64,000 nt of DNA from Uranotaenia lowii (lineage: Eukaryota; Arthropoda; Insecta; Diptera; Culicidae), in the NCBI RefSeq assembly GCF_029784155.1, contig NC_073692.1:152798334-152862333 (forward strand), given 5' to 3'. The position numbers were made by a program, and so were the translations under genes. Numbering within the stretch: position 1 is the stretch's first letter; each line of letters starts with the position of its first letter. The notes under the pieces were generated by a model. It searched no databases. It was not told the DNA's origin and worked only from the letters and a program-made list of their open reading frames with translations. This document shows, piece after piece, positions 35,086 through 47,830 of this stretch.

Positions 35086-36179
35086 CACGCAGAAAAATAG
35101 AAATTAGTTTCAAAGGAAAGTGCCGCAAAAACAAAGAATTTTTTCCTTTGATTCTGGGACAAATAAAAATTACTTAGATTCAAAAACATATTCCTTTGTT
35201 TCGAAGAAATGTTTTTCTTCGAATCAAAGGATGTTTTTTGATTCAAAATCTGAAACACTTTGATTCAAAATCTCAAATCCCTTAAATCTATAGCATTTTC
35301 GTTTGATGCCATAAAATTTTCCTTTATTTCGAAGTTATTTTGATTTTAATTCGAAAACATTTTTTCTTTGGTTAGTTATTTTCTTTAGTTTCTTTCAAAA
35401 TAGTAGGTACCACAAATATTTCATTTCGAAAAATAATAATATTTTTTATTTTTCATATAATTAATAAATTAAAGTTTTGCCACTTCGTTTTCATGCTGGA
35501 CCAAATTTCCGGAAGTCTACCTGTAAAGAAGAGAGGAAAATAGAAAAAATTCAAATTAATAAAACACAAATGAATGACAAAAATACGTTCCCTAAAAACA
35601 TTGTATGAAATGTGGGGAAGGTAGCTAAGCACTAGAAATAACTAGATCGTAGTTTAACAATATATAATATTTAAGGTACTCACTTTTCAACATGCTAACA
35701 TTGATCTGCAGACGAATTTTTGGCCAAGAAGCGGATCATATTATAAACTGGGTAACTTGGAATTCCGCAGCTTTCTATTCGCTCCTTGTTTAGCACTAAT
35801 CGTCGTCGGCTGAATAGTTGATCTAGAACTAATGTAAAAAAATTATAATTCACTTCAGATACATTTAAAAAAAACTCACCGAAAATCCTTCACGTATCGA
35901 GACTTTCCGCCAAAATGTTTTCCATCGTTGTTGGTTTCGAAGAAAATTTAATCAAAATTAAAGAATTTTTTCTTTGATTGTAGCACGAATTTATTGTCTT
36001 TTCATTTCAAGTACAGTACATTCATTAAAAATTCTTGTACATCAACTAAAAATAATTTTCTATCCTTTTGATAGAAAAAAGAATTCAATCAAAAAATTAA
36101 GATTTAGATTCAAATAACACTAGAACATTGAATCAAAAACGCATTTTTTTTTTTCAATAACACTAGTTTTCTCTGCGTG
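35086..36179 (-). mobile_element. MITE-like element with CACGCAGA termini and a small spliced-looking segment
   Basis: The left end is CACGCAGAAAAATAGAAA; the right end on the minus strand is CACGCAGAGAAAACTAG. Internally, CTTTGATTC and GAATCAAAG recur many times in both orientations. On the minus strand a GT-AG pair at 35879 and 35829 would remove a 51 bp intron, joining an exon ending KSRYVKDF to one containing RRRLVLNKERIESCG or, in the joined phase, another open frame. The frames do not settle the choice. No target duplication was resolved. Confidence 0.5.
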
Positions 36180-36239
36180 TATAGTTAGAGAAACTAAAGT
36201 AAAGAGAAAAAAAGTCTTATATACGAAGATCAATAGATT

Positions 36240-37266
36240 TAATGTAAAGGTATAATTCGAACATGTAGTCTAGGTCTAACGCAGCCTACACATCCCTCAC
36301 CGGAACGTTAGGTGGTTTCCCTCGGGCCCGAAGAGAGTCTATAAATTTCGCTCTGGCGATAAGGTGGTCCTCACACGACCAAACAATATGCTCGATTTCA
36401 TGGTAACCCTGACCACAACGACACAAATTGCTGTTAGCGAGATTTACACGATAGAGTAACGCGTCTAAGGAGCAGTGATTGGACATGAGACGTGAAAATG
36501 TTCGAATAAAATCACGACTCAAGTCCAATCTATTGAACCACGGTTTGAGGCTTACCTTTGGGATAATAGAGTGGAGCCATCGACCCAAATCATTCTCTTT
36601 CCATTTGCGCTGCCAGTTGACAAGGGCGTTTTACGGACCAAAAAGTAATACTCGTTGAAGGCGATTTGACGCTGATAAATGTCGCCTTCAACCGCACCCA
36701 CCTTTGCAAGAGAGTCTGCCGTCTCATTACCCGGTATCGAGCAATGTGAGGGGACTCAAACAAAGGTAATCAAAAAGCAGCGTCTCAATAAAGCACTCAA
36801 TGTTATCCTTTTTTTCTCAAGGAAGTATGGTGAGTGCTTTCCGGGTCTTTTTGAACGAGTAGCCTCAACGGAGCTGAGACTATCCGTTACAATATACCTA
36901 GTAGTGTTCAACGGATCTTGAGGCTACATTGTCTAGTGCCCAAAGAATAGCTGCTAACTCCGCCACATAAACTGAACATGGATATTGGAGACTGAAGGAG
37001 GCACTATATATTTGGTTGAACACTCCAAGCCCGGTACACTCATCTATAAGGGAACAATCAGTAAAGTACACTTTATCAGCATTGACGTGCATCAAAAATT
37101 CTCGGAACAATGAGGGGGCGGTGATGTTCCGGAATTTCCCGGATTTCATGCTGTATGGACAAATCAAACTGGACAGAGGAAGTGTCGTATTCAGGGTGGA
37201 AAACACGAATGGAGGAAAAAACGAAGGATTAACCTGCATAGACATGAACTCATGATATACAGTCAT
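36240..37266 (-). pseudogene. 3' end of an I/LOA-like non-LTR retrotransposon (RNase H and zinc tail)
   Basis: On the minus strand 37266-36898 encodes VYFTDCSLIDECTGLGVF and YVAELAAILWALDN, an RNase H domain in which the usual DGS has become DCS. After a frame break, 36588-36286 encodes LMSNHCSLDALLYRVNLA and CRCGQGYHEIEHIVWSC, the cysteine-histidine tail that follows RNase H in I-group elements. The end of the frame is near 36286. The RT and upstream parts are absent. At least one frameshift separates the two parts. Confidence 0.75.
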
Positions 37267-37600
37267 ATACAGTACCGTTCATAATTGTATAGAAATTGGA
37301 AGCACGCGCACTGTCACTTCGACTTTGAACTTCCATAACTTTTTACTCTGATGTTTTTTTTTGATCAAATTTGCTGCGTTAGATATATCAACTATCACAC
37401 TATTAAATCACAAAATTTGAGCTTTCTGAAGTTTGTGTGGCCTGAGATACAGAAATCCTACGAAAATCGGACTTTTTGGACTTTTCTCATTCAAACAGCA
37501 ATATCTCTCAAACCACGCTACATTTTTTGTTAAAATTTTGCAGAGTGATTTTTGAAATATAAAGCTAGCATGTCTGAAGTTTTCGAAAAGTTCTATCGAT
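37267..37600 (+). repeat. Tc1-like terminal sequence
   Basis: TACAGTACCGTTCATAATTG followed by TATAGAAATTGGAAG resembles the outer end of Tc1-type transposons. No matching second end and no Tc1 transposase were found. The remaining bases up to 37600 are AT-rich and unassigned. Confidence 0.4.
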
Positions 37601-37604
37601 GAAG

Positions 37605-37985
37605 TCAAAAGTTACGCGAGGTGCAATATTTCAGGCATGAACCTAGAATGCGGTTTCTATAAAATTTTGTTTCCTGTACTGCTGTAAATGTTTCCTTGTA
37701 CTGCTTGATAACACGCCATACGGTATTTCTGGGCATTTTAAGCTGTTTAGCTAGCTTCGATGCCGACAACAATGGATTTTCAAGAAAACTGTGCACAATT
37801 TGATCTCTCCGTTCGGCTTCTATGGCGGTTGTTTACAATATGCTATCGTTTGGTGTTATGACATAAATACATGGTGAAAGGTAATGAATTTCCCGACACG
37901 TGGGTGAAAAAAGTTTCCAAATCCGTCCACTAGGAGCGCCACAATGAGCAAAAGAATTTGTTCCAATATTAAATGAAGCAGACTT
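37605..37985 (-). pseudogene. Mariner 5' fragment: terminal repeat and N-terminal HTH of the transposase
   Basis: On the minus strand the fragment starts at the TA at 37986-37987 with AAGTCTGCTTCATTTAATAT, includes a leader, and encodes IEAERRDQIVHSFLENPLLSA then KLAKQLKMPRNTVWRVIK, a clear helix-turn-helix. The expected ATG has become ATA here; the sister copy at 50259-50636 keeps ATG. About 205 bp are nearly identical to that copy. The catalytic domain is missing. Confidence 0.7.
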
Positions 37986-37987
37986 TA

Positions 37988-39164
37988 TCTCCGAAGTCTC
38001 GGCTTAAATTAGCATTCGAGAGAGATAAACATTGAAATGAGGATCGTTGGAATCTTGTCAATGTAGATATATCACCTCCACTTTTGTAGCTATATGCTAG
38101 TCGGTAAGTTTAATACAATCTTTTCATCTGCTACACTTGTTTGAATAATTCTGTTGTACCTGCGATATACCTTCTTAAATGTGTTGCATTAAGTTTGTCA
38201 GCATTAAGTTTGTCTAGCTATTTTGTTTTGAGCTTGTAGCGAGTGAGTCAAAAATCTACCAAAAAATGAGTGTTTAGGAGTAAGAGTGTAACTGTCAAAC
38301 GCGCTCATGGAAAAGAACAATATAAACAAGGAGGAACAAAAACCAAAACATATCGTTGGAAGAATCGAACACCTTGAGCAGTTGGATTCGCCATTGCTCT
38401 TTCAAAAGTTTTTGGTGAATCAAGAAAGCCGCCATCCCGCCACATTCTGGATCAGAAGCTGTCGAGGAAGGAGGATAAATCGTGTTGGCTGATTGAAAGG
38501 TGAGACCTTGCGAACAACTCAAATCATATGGGATAAACTTTGTTTCTTCAACGCGTAGGCAAAGCTAGATCGAACGAAGAACAAAGGTAAAACATCGGCA
38601 ACAATATTGTGGATTGCCTTTTCATTAGTTTACCTCTAGCCGTAGGTTGACAGTACGGTGCCGGTCGCAAAAAACGGAACAAGAAGACGAAAGAAAAATA
38701 TCACGCAAGGGTGAGTGGAACCAGTCTATGTTTACCCCAAATTGAGTCAAAATCGTCTCGATTTTTCAGTGCCGGAAAATCACCGCTACCTTGTCGATCA
38801 TTTCATCGACGGCAGAAAATCACGGCCCCATTGGGTCAGTTGCTTATGGGATGAGCCTGATCAGCCAAATTAAAGCTGTGATTATGGGAACTGAGCCAAT
38901 CGCTTTTCGGGACTCGATTTTCGCCATCTTGGTTTTGCGAGTCCCGTTTTTGCGAAATCAAGCTGCAAACGTGGAGAGAGCCAGCCGGATCGAGCCGGAA
39001 GTTGCCGGAGGTGCTTCGGGCAGCTGCAGTACGCCCGTCGAAGCAGTGAAGCCTGGCAGGGTTGCTAGTTCACCGGATACGACTGTGGTATTGAAAAGAA
39101 AGCTGTGATACACCTGTGCCATCCAAGCAGCTGTAAATATTTCACTCAATGCAAAGAAATTTCA
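37988..39164 (+). other. Less AT-rich region, possible host exons, nothing recognised
   Basis: Open segments at 38307-38492 (MEKNNINKEEQK) and 38791-39108 (ending in VVLKRKL) lie on the plus strand, and splice-like borders occur (AAAG/GTGAGA near 38501; AAGG/GTGAGT near 38710; TTTTTCAG near 38769). Joining them does not give a long frame and I recognise no domain. It could be a short host transcript or chance. Confidence 0.2.
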
Positions 39165-40150
39165 GTATATAGTGCCAACTACAAAATTCTCTGGTTACAA
39201 TTTTTTCGAAGCCGGAAAAGTGGTAAGGTAGCGAGAAAATAGTTCTGACACCCCAAACAGAACATTATTTTTTTTTCAGGAAAAGAAACTAGCAACACGG
39301 ACGGGTTTTCCGTTAAATTTTTATAAATTACTTTCATATGAAAGTTATTGGTTTCAGACCATTGAAATGTTCGGAAGAAATTATTTTCATTACATTTCCT
39401 ATTATTTGCAAAAAAAAACTTACTAGAAATTAAGAGTCGCCAGATGCAATGTTTAGTAGATAAAATAATATTTTAATAAGGTAGCCCTATCTTTTTCTTC
39501 ACATTTTGATTTATAACAAATATGATCTTACAATTATTTGTACAAATCATATTTTGAATAATATTAAGGCGATAAAAAGAAGTGCTCCTTGGGCATTTGT
39601 TTTTTGTTAATATAATTACTGAATCATAAATAAAACATGCCGTGAGATAGCCAAGGTATCGAGCAGCTGGTTAAGATGGCGTCTTTAACCACAGACAAAG
39701 GTTGATTCGTTGGAAAACACGGCATGAATTTGTTCGATCCCAAAACGCTGGATTTGAACGATTGGAAATTCCAAAATTTGATTCAAAATTTGATTTGAAC
39801 AAGTAAAAACGACAGCTCCATCCAATTTTAGTTTAATTTTTGCTAAATCATTGCATCTGGTGACTCTAAATTTCTGGTAACCTTTTTTTTTTTAACAAAT
39901 AATAGAGAATCTAATGAGGATCATCAGAAAACTACAATAGTCCATACCAATAACCGACTTTATTAAATAATATTTTTGAAAATTGGACGGATATTTTGAC
40001 AGTGCTGATAGTTTCTTTACTTAAAAAAATAATGAATTCTCTGTTTGGGGCGTTATAACATTTTTCTCGCCACTCCTACCGTTTTTTTGTCTTCAACAAA
40101 GTTGTAGCCAGAGAATTTTCCAGTAAGCTACATATATTGGAATTTCATTT
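39165..40150. repeat. Foldback element with inverted arms of about 300 bp
   Basis: The arm at 39165-39470 pairs, with mismatches, with 39835-40150. Matched strings include AATTCTCTGG, CCCCAAACAGA, GCGAGAAAA, AAAGAAACTA and CCAGATGCAATG, all in inverted order. The central 360 bp is unpaired. No coding capacity. Confidence 0.8.
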
Positions 40151-40427
40151 GCATTGCGTGAGAGCAAAATATTCGAAGGAAAACCAAACGAGTGTCATCC
40201 TCCGAACAAATTTTCGCGTGTTTTCATACAAAATTCAAATCAAAACCTAAATCTCATTATAAAAATCTGCAATAATTTTGACGTTCGTTTTGATAAAAAG
40301 GAAACTATTTGAATTACAGGGTTTTAGAAATTAAATTAAGTTGCAAAACGACATACCCTATTGTATAATCGTTGTTTGGTTTAACTCAAGGCTGGAAAAC
40401 AGAAAAAATGAATTGTATGAATATTAT

Positions 40428-40684
40428 TGTATGAATATCTTTGAAGAACATAGATTAATGCAAATTGTTTCGAAAATTTTGAAGAATAAGAGTTTTTTTC
40501 ATACTTTGTTAAACCCTAGGTGAGGTAAATAGAAATTTGCTGCACCATTTTTTTTTACTCTTTGATGAAAAACTGAGCAGTTTACCTCACCTAAGGTTTT
40601 ACAAAGTATGAAAAAAAACTCTTATTCTTCAAAATTTTCGTAGCAATTTGCATTAATCTATGTTCTTCAAAGATATTCTTACAA
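40428..40684. repeat. Near-perfect palindrome, arms about 103 bp, loop about 50 bp
   Basis: From 40428 the sequence TTGTATGAATATCTTTGAAG through GGTGAGGTAAA at 40529 is repeated inverted from 40581 to 40684 with few mismatches. Such arms would make a stable RNA hairpin if transcribed. Confidence 0.88.
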
Positions 40685-43600
40685 TAAAACATTAATAATG
40701 ATATTTCTCGCGTGAGCTTTCATTACGTCGTATAAAGCATCTCCAGAATTCACAGAAAACTGCTGCAAAGTTATCAAAACAAATTTAAAATTTGTATCTC
40801 ACATATAGAATATGTTATCAAGGCTAAAAATATTCTAAATAGAATTAAGTTGCAACTAGTTTATGTCAGTTTTCGTATTTTTTTCGTAATAAAACTGTTT
40901 GTATACATTTTGTTTCATGCTACGTAATGAAAGCTCACACGAGATTTATTAAATCAAAAATTGAACAGACTTGTGTGCGTTATTTTATTTCCAGAAAAGG
41001 GACTATTACTAGCCACAGTTTTCCTGTTTGTTTGGAAAACTCTTTTCTGAACGTTCACACAACCAGATCAAGGGTTTAACCTCGCCGAACAAGAAGAGAC
41101 TCACAACGATTCGAAAGCATTTCCCTAAGCAGCAGCTCAGGCTCTAGTGGTTGACGTAATTAAACTTACGATTCAAACTTACGAATCCTTTCGTGTTCAA
41201 GTGGAGTTTAACTTTACCCGGGATCGAATTTTACTATGCCGTAATCAGAGTCTTGTTGATGCTTTCTGCACGGAAATGAAAAAGAGCTATACCATTAAAT
41301 AATTCTGATGTAAGCAATTGCTTGGAAAATATTTCGGTAGAGTGGAACTTCCAAAGCTATCGTTGCAGCAGCGTGGTTTAGATATGGAAGTCAAATGATT
41401 TCGTTGGTGTTTCATCTTTTTAAACCAATCGAGAAACAATTTGTACTGGAGCACTTAATTTTATATTAGGGAGTACTAAAATTTGAATTTTTTTCGTCCA
41501 ATTGTTTCAGAAAAGATGTATCTATGTAAGATTTATTCTTCATTTAGTGGTTCACAAATCGACGAGCATTGAACTCTTAATTCGATTCGTCCCATAAAAC
41601 ATGTCACGACCATCCTACAAAATGCTTTCCGGATCTCCGGAAGCTCCCAAGTTATCAACGCATAGGGGAATCGATTTTTCGACCGTTCCCTTTTTCGTCA
41701 AATCAAGCAGTTTCCCAACAATCCCCTTTCCCGAGCTTCAAATTATGTATGTCAGATAAATCACAGCTCCGCGTACTAGAACCGCCAAATGTATGATGTA
41801 ATTCTTATTCCCATTTATATTTTTGGACCCTCCACGGTAGATTTCTGCTGGCTGGCTGCTCATAAAAATCATAGCTTTTGTCAAGTTGCCAAAACGACAA
41901 AACCGCTTCTCTTCGACTTTCAACCAGTCACATTTTCATCTCGTCCCTCTACGCTTAATTTCCTTCCAAATCTTCAGCGATTCCAATAGAATAATGCTGA
42001 AAAAAAAAAACGGTCGAAGCTCCCAGAGTGGAATAAGTTGGGTTCCAAGCTTCCCAAATATGTTCATATAACCCTATCGCTAAAACTATATGATGCCATC
42101 CTTCCTCGCCACGCCACGGCTCAAGGATTGGCGGCAGCGTAACCTCTCCAAGCAAACGTCACCATCATAAATCGGAAGCTATCGGGGTTCATTCCTACGG
42201 AAGGATGGGGAAAGTTTTCGTAATCCGGGACCAATTGGGATCGGAGCTGGATTGGGGGAAAGTTATTTTTAAAATGACTAGTCAGACTGTCGCCAGCCGA
42301 TTTTTCCAACTTACTAGTTTGCCCCCCGACATGCGCTCTTTACTCATTGCTCTGGCTCTGGGAGTGTGGTTGGTGATGTTTCTTCCTGTTTGATCTTTAG
42401 CACTGATTTATAATTCTGTTGTTTGTGTTTCTGAGGTTTTTAGATTTAATCACAAAGTTTTGATTTCAAAACAAGAGTTGTCGCTTTTAGTAGAAAAATA
42501 TTAAATTCAAAAAAAGGAAAATGCTTCTTAAATTTAACTTATTTTGACAACAATTCAATTTGGTTCAAAAAATCGTTTGTTTCCCTGTACCAATGCTTTT
42601 TGTGTGAAAAGACCGATCAGAAAAGAACCCTTAATGAAAATGGACTCTATAACATCAGGAGTAGTTTGTCTATAGAAAGTAAAAAAAATTCTCTAAAAAA
42701 ATTAAATTTTGTTAAAAATGTCATGTCGCTTTTCGCAAACAGACCAAACATTTTGTAGATTGGTCCATAAACCTGACTTGTGCAAAATCTTGGCACAATC
42801 AGACTTGATAAACGGGTACCTTAAAGCGCACAAAGATTCCGTTTTATTTTACCCTCAATAAACATTAAAGGGCGGGTCAAAGGAAATCTTGAAAATCAAA
42901 ATTACAACTTTGATGGCAAATGACTTAGAAATGTATAAAACGTGAAGATCCGGTTCTATCTAAAAAAAAAATTATCAAAAATTGACTTTCTGGGACGACC
43001 AGTTTTTCCCAAAACAAAAGAAAGTCTATTTTAAGTCAAATTTTTTGCTCGAGACAACACCAGTTCTCTACGTTTTATGCATTTCCTAGCCATTTGACAT
43101 AAAAATTATAATTTTAATTTTCCGTATTTCCGAATTTTTCTTTGATTGTCAAAAATACGGATAGGTTACCAAATGTAAGTAATAATCTTTCAAAACCGTG
43201 GATTTGCTTAGCGATTTATATCGGGCACAATCCATTAATTAGTTTTAAGGCTTGAACAAATATATACTTCTTTTGTCACTGCCTTCCTTCGATTTTTCAA
43301 AAAACTCGAAGAAGGATAAAAACAATAATGTTTGGAAATTTCTTTAGATTGATCGAATGTTCGATCAATTAAGAAAACAAAAAACACACTGTGATAGGCC
43401 TGAAATTGAAAGCTTTTTGTATTCTTGATTTTTTTTTTATTTTTAATAAAAAATAACACGCTTTTTTTTAATTGTAAATATTTGTCGAACGATTGCACTG
43501 TGGGGCAGTTGCATACAATGAGGTGGCAAAAATTATTATTTAGTGTTTTGGACTCTTTAGTAAATTTTGAAAGTATCTATTTTATCTATAATTTCAGATA

Positions 43601-43818
43601 ATTTCGAACAGAAATTATTTAAAAACAACTTATAAAGTGGGATAATTGGTGTTATCTTTGACCTTACTTTTTATTTCTATTGAAAGCGGTTTATGGGATT
43701 AATTTGTTATTTGTTATTTGTTATTGATTTCTGTTGAAAACGCAGGTTTCAGTGGTGGAATAGAGTTAATCTTTATTCGATCTGATCGGCAAGTCCTTAA
43801 ATAACTACTTATAACATA
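40685..43818. other. AT-rich spacer with one further palindrome
   Basis: At about 42888-42975 and 43040-43120 a diverged inverted repeat occurs (AAATCAAAATTACAACTTTG; GCAAATGACTTAGAAATG; AAAACGTGAAGA and their complements). Other frames are short. The segment 42100-42360 is less AT-rich but shows no gene. Confidence 0.45.
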
Positions 43819-43826
43819 AGCGATAG

Positions 43827-45884
43827 CAGGGCCGTAGGAAGAACCGACTATTGGGGGGGGGGGGGTGGGGGGTGTTTATGACTGATTTTTACCTTTGATT
43901 TTTTTCCCAACAATTCACGAATACAAAAAAAAAATTAAAATTATGTTTGTATTTATATGATTATTAATTTTTAAGCACTCATTAATAGTTTTCATATTAA
44001 ATCGTAACTTTAGAAAAGTGGTCCTTAGCCTAAAAGGTGAGCTAAATTTTTAAATGAAACTTTTAGCATCAAAATATGGAATTTGCTTTCAACGATGGTT
44101 CAAATTTTTGAATTTGTTTAAGAGTCTGGTAGATCAAAGTTATTTGATTTGAGCATAAAATAAGTTCTTTTTAGGGAAGCTTTCAATTTCTTAAAAAAAA
44201 AAAATATTCTATACTCAAATCAAACATGCTCAATCTTCCAAATTCTTTCCAAGATTCTAACCTTCGATGAAAATAAATAAAATTTTCCCAAGAGACTAAG
44301 AGATAAAAAAAAATGGGATTAAATTTGCTGGATGTAAACTTCAACTAAAATTATGATTTTATTTTAAAATTTGGCTTAAAAAAACTGCAATATCAAAAAA
44401 GGTTATACAATTCACCGAGAAAAAATAGGATTTGGTGCAGTTATTTTAGGTGAAGATCGGGGACATATCTTCATACAGCGATTTTTTTTTCATAAAGCAA
44501 CAATTCCATATTGGAAATCGTAAGGATGATTTTTTTAAATATAGTTTGGGATATTTTGCATAAAACAAAACTTAGCAAATTAACTCAAATTCTACTTTAT
44601 ATTCATGAACTAAACATTGGATCTATTTCCGATATTCTGTACGATTTCTGAAATGTACAAAAAGTACTTTTTCCGAATCTGAATTCCAGATAAGAATTTT
44701 ATGGGCCAAGTTTTAGAGCCCGCAATCATGAATTTGTTATTTTAATTCCGTAGTACTGGTTTAATCTTAATTCATCATTTTTATTATTTATTTTTAATCT
44801 TTTGTAAATCTGACTGAGAATGTGAATTTCAAATTATGAATCTGAATCTAAGTTTTCAATTTTGGATCGCCACTTAAGGAGCTATAAATGTTTAAATTTG
44901 GTGTTAGAGGAAAGTTTGAAAACTTCAAATTTGAATGAAAAACAAAATTTTTCTTTTTCTTATATTCTCATATCAAAACATTGAAAATGCATACGATTTT
45001 CAAAACACATGATTCACGTTTGATATGAAATGCAAAACCGAATTTGAACTAGGATTTCAACCCAGCTTTTTATTCCTAATTTTTTCTGATTATTCGGTCT
45101 AAAAATCAAGAATCCTAAACTTAATACAGAATCAAAAATACAAAATTATATAGAAATTCAATTTTGGTTATGGGAATATGAACTCCAAAATGGGTTAATT
45201 AAAAATTTAATATTCAGACCTGAATTTTTATGCTAAGGTTGCCAGATTGCCCGGTTTTAACCGTGTTGGCCTGGATAATTAATATAAAATTAGGGAAACG
45301 TTCGGTTCGACCCGGTTGCCCGGAATCCATTGGAAAAGCCAAGATTTTGCCTGGATATATTCTCATTCTCATTCTTGAATCAAATTAAAAAAAACAATTT
45401 TTTTTTATTTTTATTTATTTATGCGTCCTTAATTTTTGGAGCAAGTTAAAAAAAAGATTCATAAAAGTTTTTTCCGTGTTTTTTTTCTTGATTCTTGATG
45501 AGTAATTTCTGGGTTTTGACCAAAATTGGATATTGCACGAATTTTGGTCGACAATTTTGAAATTCAATACCCGGATTTTGCAAGGTTTTTATATAATACA
45601 GCCTGGATTTATCTGGCCCGACAACGTGAAGAAAAAGTTTTGGCAACCTATGAACAAGTGAGAAAATTTTGAGAAACTGTGGCTGAATTTTGAACTTGCG
45701 ATGGGTTTTTGAGGTTTTGACATTAGGTTTTAGTCTAGATTGTTACTCTTGAATAATTTAGCGCTTGATTATAATTTGATTATGAATTTAAAATTTTGAG
45801 TGTAGAGTATAATACATCGCTTGCTTTTTTGGACCCTCATGGGGGGGGTTTAACCCCCAAAACCCCCCCGTTCCTACGGCCATG
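43827..45884. mobile_element. hAT-like non-autonomous element, 2.06 kb
   Basis: The left end CAGGGCCGTAGGAAGAACC pairs with the right end, which reads CATGGCCGTAGGAACGGG on the minus strand. An exact 8 bp duplication AGCGATAG lies at 43819-43826 and 45885-45892. The termini run into long G or C tracts. The interior is AT-rich without transposase. Confidence 0.82.
45236..45650. mobile_element. Probable small MITE nested in the hAT-like element
   Basis: AGGTTGCCAGATTGCCCGG at about 45237 and its inverted counterpart TTTTGGCAACCT near 45650 enclose GCCCGG-rich sequence of about 410 bp. A related GGGCCGGGCAAAACTGGGCC string occurs at 63297. The target duplication was not resolved. Confidence 0.5.
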
Positions 45885-46169
45885 AGCGATAGCTATTTAC
45901 ATGATTCACTGAAGTGATATCCTCACTTATTAGTTTTCTCATTTACGTGTGATATTCTGAGCTAACCACTCAGAATATCTGGTAACACTGGTGAGTTACC
46001 ACCAACCTAAATTGAGTTGTTTGGCTACACAGTGTGATGATGTAAAAATTTGTACCGTGTTTACCATCATCAGCTGTCATCATCAATCATTACCGCTATT
46101 GTTTCAATTGCGAATTGACTCAAAGCATGCGGAACCAAAACAAACTGTTTTCGATTTCCTCTGCTGAAA

Positions 46170-47830
46170 CCGTAAGTATCAACATTTCCCCTCAATTCGC
46201 AGATTGAGAATGCTGAACAGCTTCGCGTGCCTCGCCCTCGGTAATGCCTTCGTGAACGCATCAGCTGGCTGATCCTCAGTAGAGATGTGTCTCAAAGATA
46301 GCTGACCGCTTCTTATGATGTCTCTGATGAAAGCATACTTCACATCCAGATGCTTCATCCGCTGATGAGTCCGCGCCTCTTCCAGATACTGGATGCAAGG
46401 GATGTTGTCCTCCATTAACTTGAAAGGAGTGCTAACCACACCCAATTCATCAAGGAAGTTTGTTAACCACAAACCTTCCTTGACTGCATGGCAAAGGGCT
46501 GCTATCTCAGCTTCGGTCGACGACAGACTGACCGTCTGCTGACGTTTCGTTGACCACGAAACTAGATTCCCAAAGATCATGTAAACGTAACATGATACAG
46601 ATCTTCGATCATCGGAGTCGTTGGCAAAATCTGCATCAACATATCCGATGAGTGGTTTCAATTTCGTGTTTCTGCGGAATACCAACGCCGTAACGGTCAT
46701 ACGATTTAGGTATCGCAGAATACGCTGCAGGCCTCGCCAGTGGCTATCCGCCGGGCTGGCCTGGTATTTACTTAGTGCGCTAACCGCTGCACAAATATCT
46801 GGCCTCGATGATATCGCCAGATACTGCAAACAATCGATCAACTCTTTTGAACGGCTGTTCGGTGATAACCTCACAATCGTTTATCATCGTCCAGTGAACG
46901 TTCATGTCACGAAAACTGTGACCTAGGGTAAGCCAACAGTCTCCCATGACGCGTACTTCTTCAGGGCATTTTCGATAGTTGTCTTACAGAAGACCCATTT
47001 CAACGAGAAACAGAATGGGTTTCCTGTAACCTGGGTTAAGCTAACCACTTCCCAAATCTCGCTCTCATCCAGGGCTGCTTGATAGTGGCTTAGTACGCCA
47101 ACCGCAGCACTGATGTTCGGCCTCGAAAACAGCAAACAACCAGTCAAATCGTTGAACGGCTGCTCAGTGATAACCTCACTTCGTTCAGCCCGAATCTTGT
47201 TCCTTTCATGGCTGCGGTGGTCTTCCGGAAAAAAAAGCAGTCCCTTTGGCCCTTGAGCTTGCTGACGATTTGAAGTTGCTCTTCCTCATCATCAGCGGCT
47301 ACGTTAGCCACGTAGCGTTGATAAGCTTCTCCTGCTCGATGACTGCGTCTCTGGGCCGGTTCGGGATTGACGGAATCTGGATCATCATCGTCATCTTCAC
47401 CATCGCTACTCTCGTAGTCGCTCTCGTCTCCCAACGTATGCTGACTGGCACCAGAATCGAAGACGAATCTTCGTTGATTCTGGTGGCTGATAACCTCAGC
47501 ATGCAAACGCACAGCATATCTTGCTTGTTGTTTTCTGGTAACCCCAAATAAACAATTTCTTGTTGCTACCGGGGCCCTTTCTCGGTGGCTTCGTGAATTA
47601 GCTAGACTTCGATCGACAGGACTCATCCAAAATGCCTCAGAAAACAAGAGGTGGATGAATTCGCTAGCGACTAACCATCGCCCGAACCACCTCCTCCAAA
47701 GCACCCAATTTATCCGGGGTGGATCTCCTGACCATTGCGTTGCCCGGTTGCGGATCCGGGAACTGCTCCCGGCCGTCGGACGTGACCTCTTGCAGGCTAA
47801 CCGCAGCGTGGCTCGTGACGACATCGAGGG
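46170..47830 (-). pseudogene. Copia LTR-retrotransposon relic with large internal deletions
   Basis: On the minus strand 46874-46179 encodes the end of RT and RNase H: LQYLAISSRPDICAAVSALS, GYVDADFANDSDDRRS, SLSSTEAEIAALCHAVKE and EDQPADAFTKALP, all typical of Copia. Further upstream 47824-47144 has RFVFDSGASQHTLGD, the protease active site, then passes directly into the acidic PEPAQRRSHRAG linker that normally follows integrase. Integrase and most of RT are deleted. The RT end occurs twice (46710-46930 and 46930-47190) in diverged form, so two copies may be fused. No LTRs identified. Confidence 0.85.

Noticed and set aside
46621..47551. Plus-strand frames opposite the Copia relic
   Set aside because: Antisense to RNase H and protease motifs; no own motifs.
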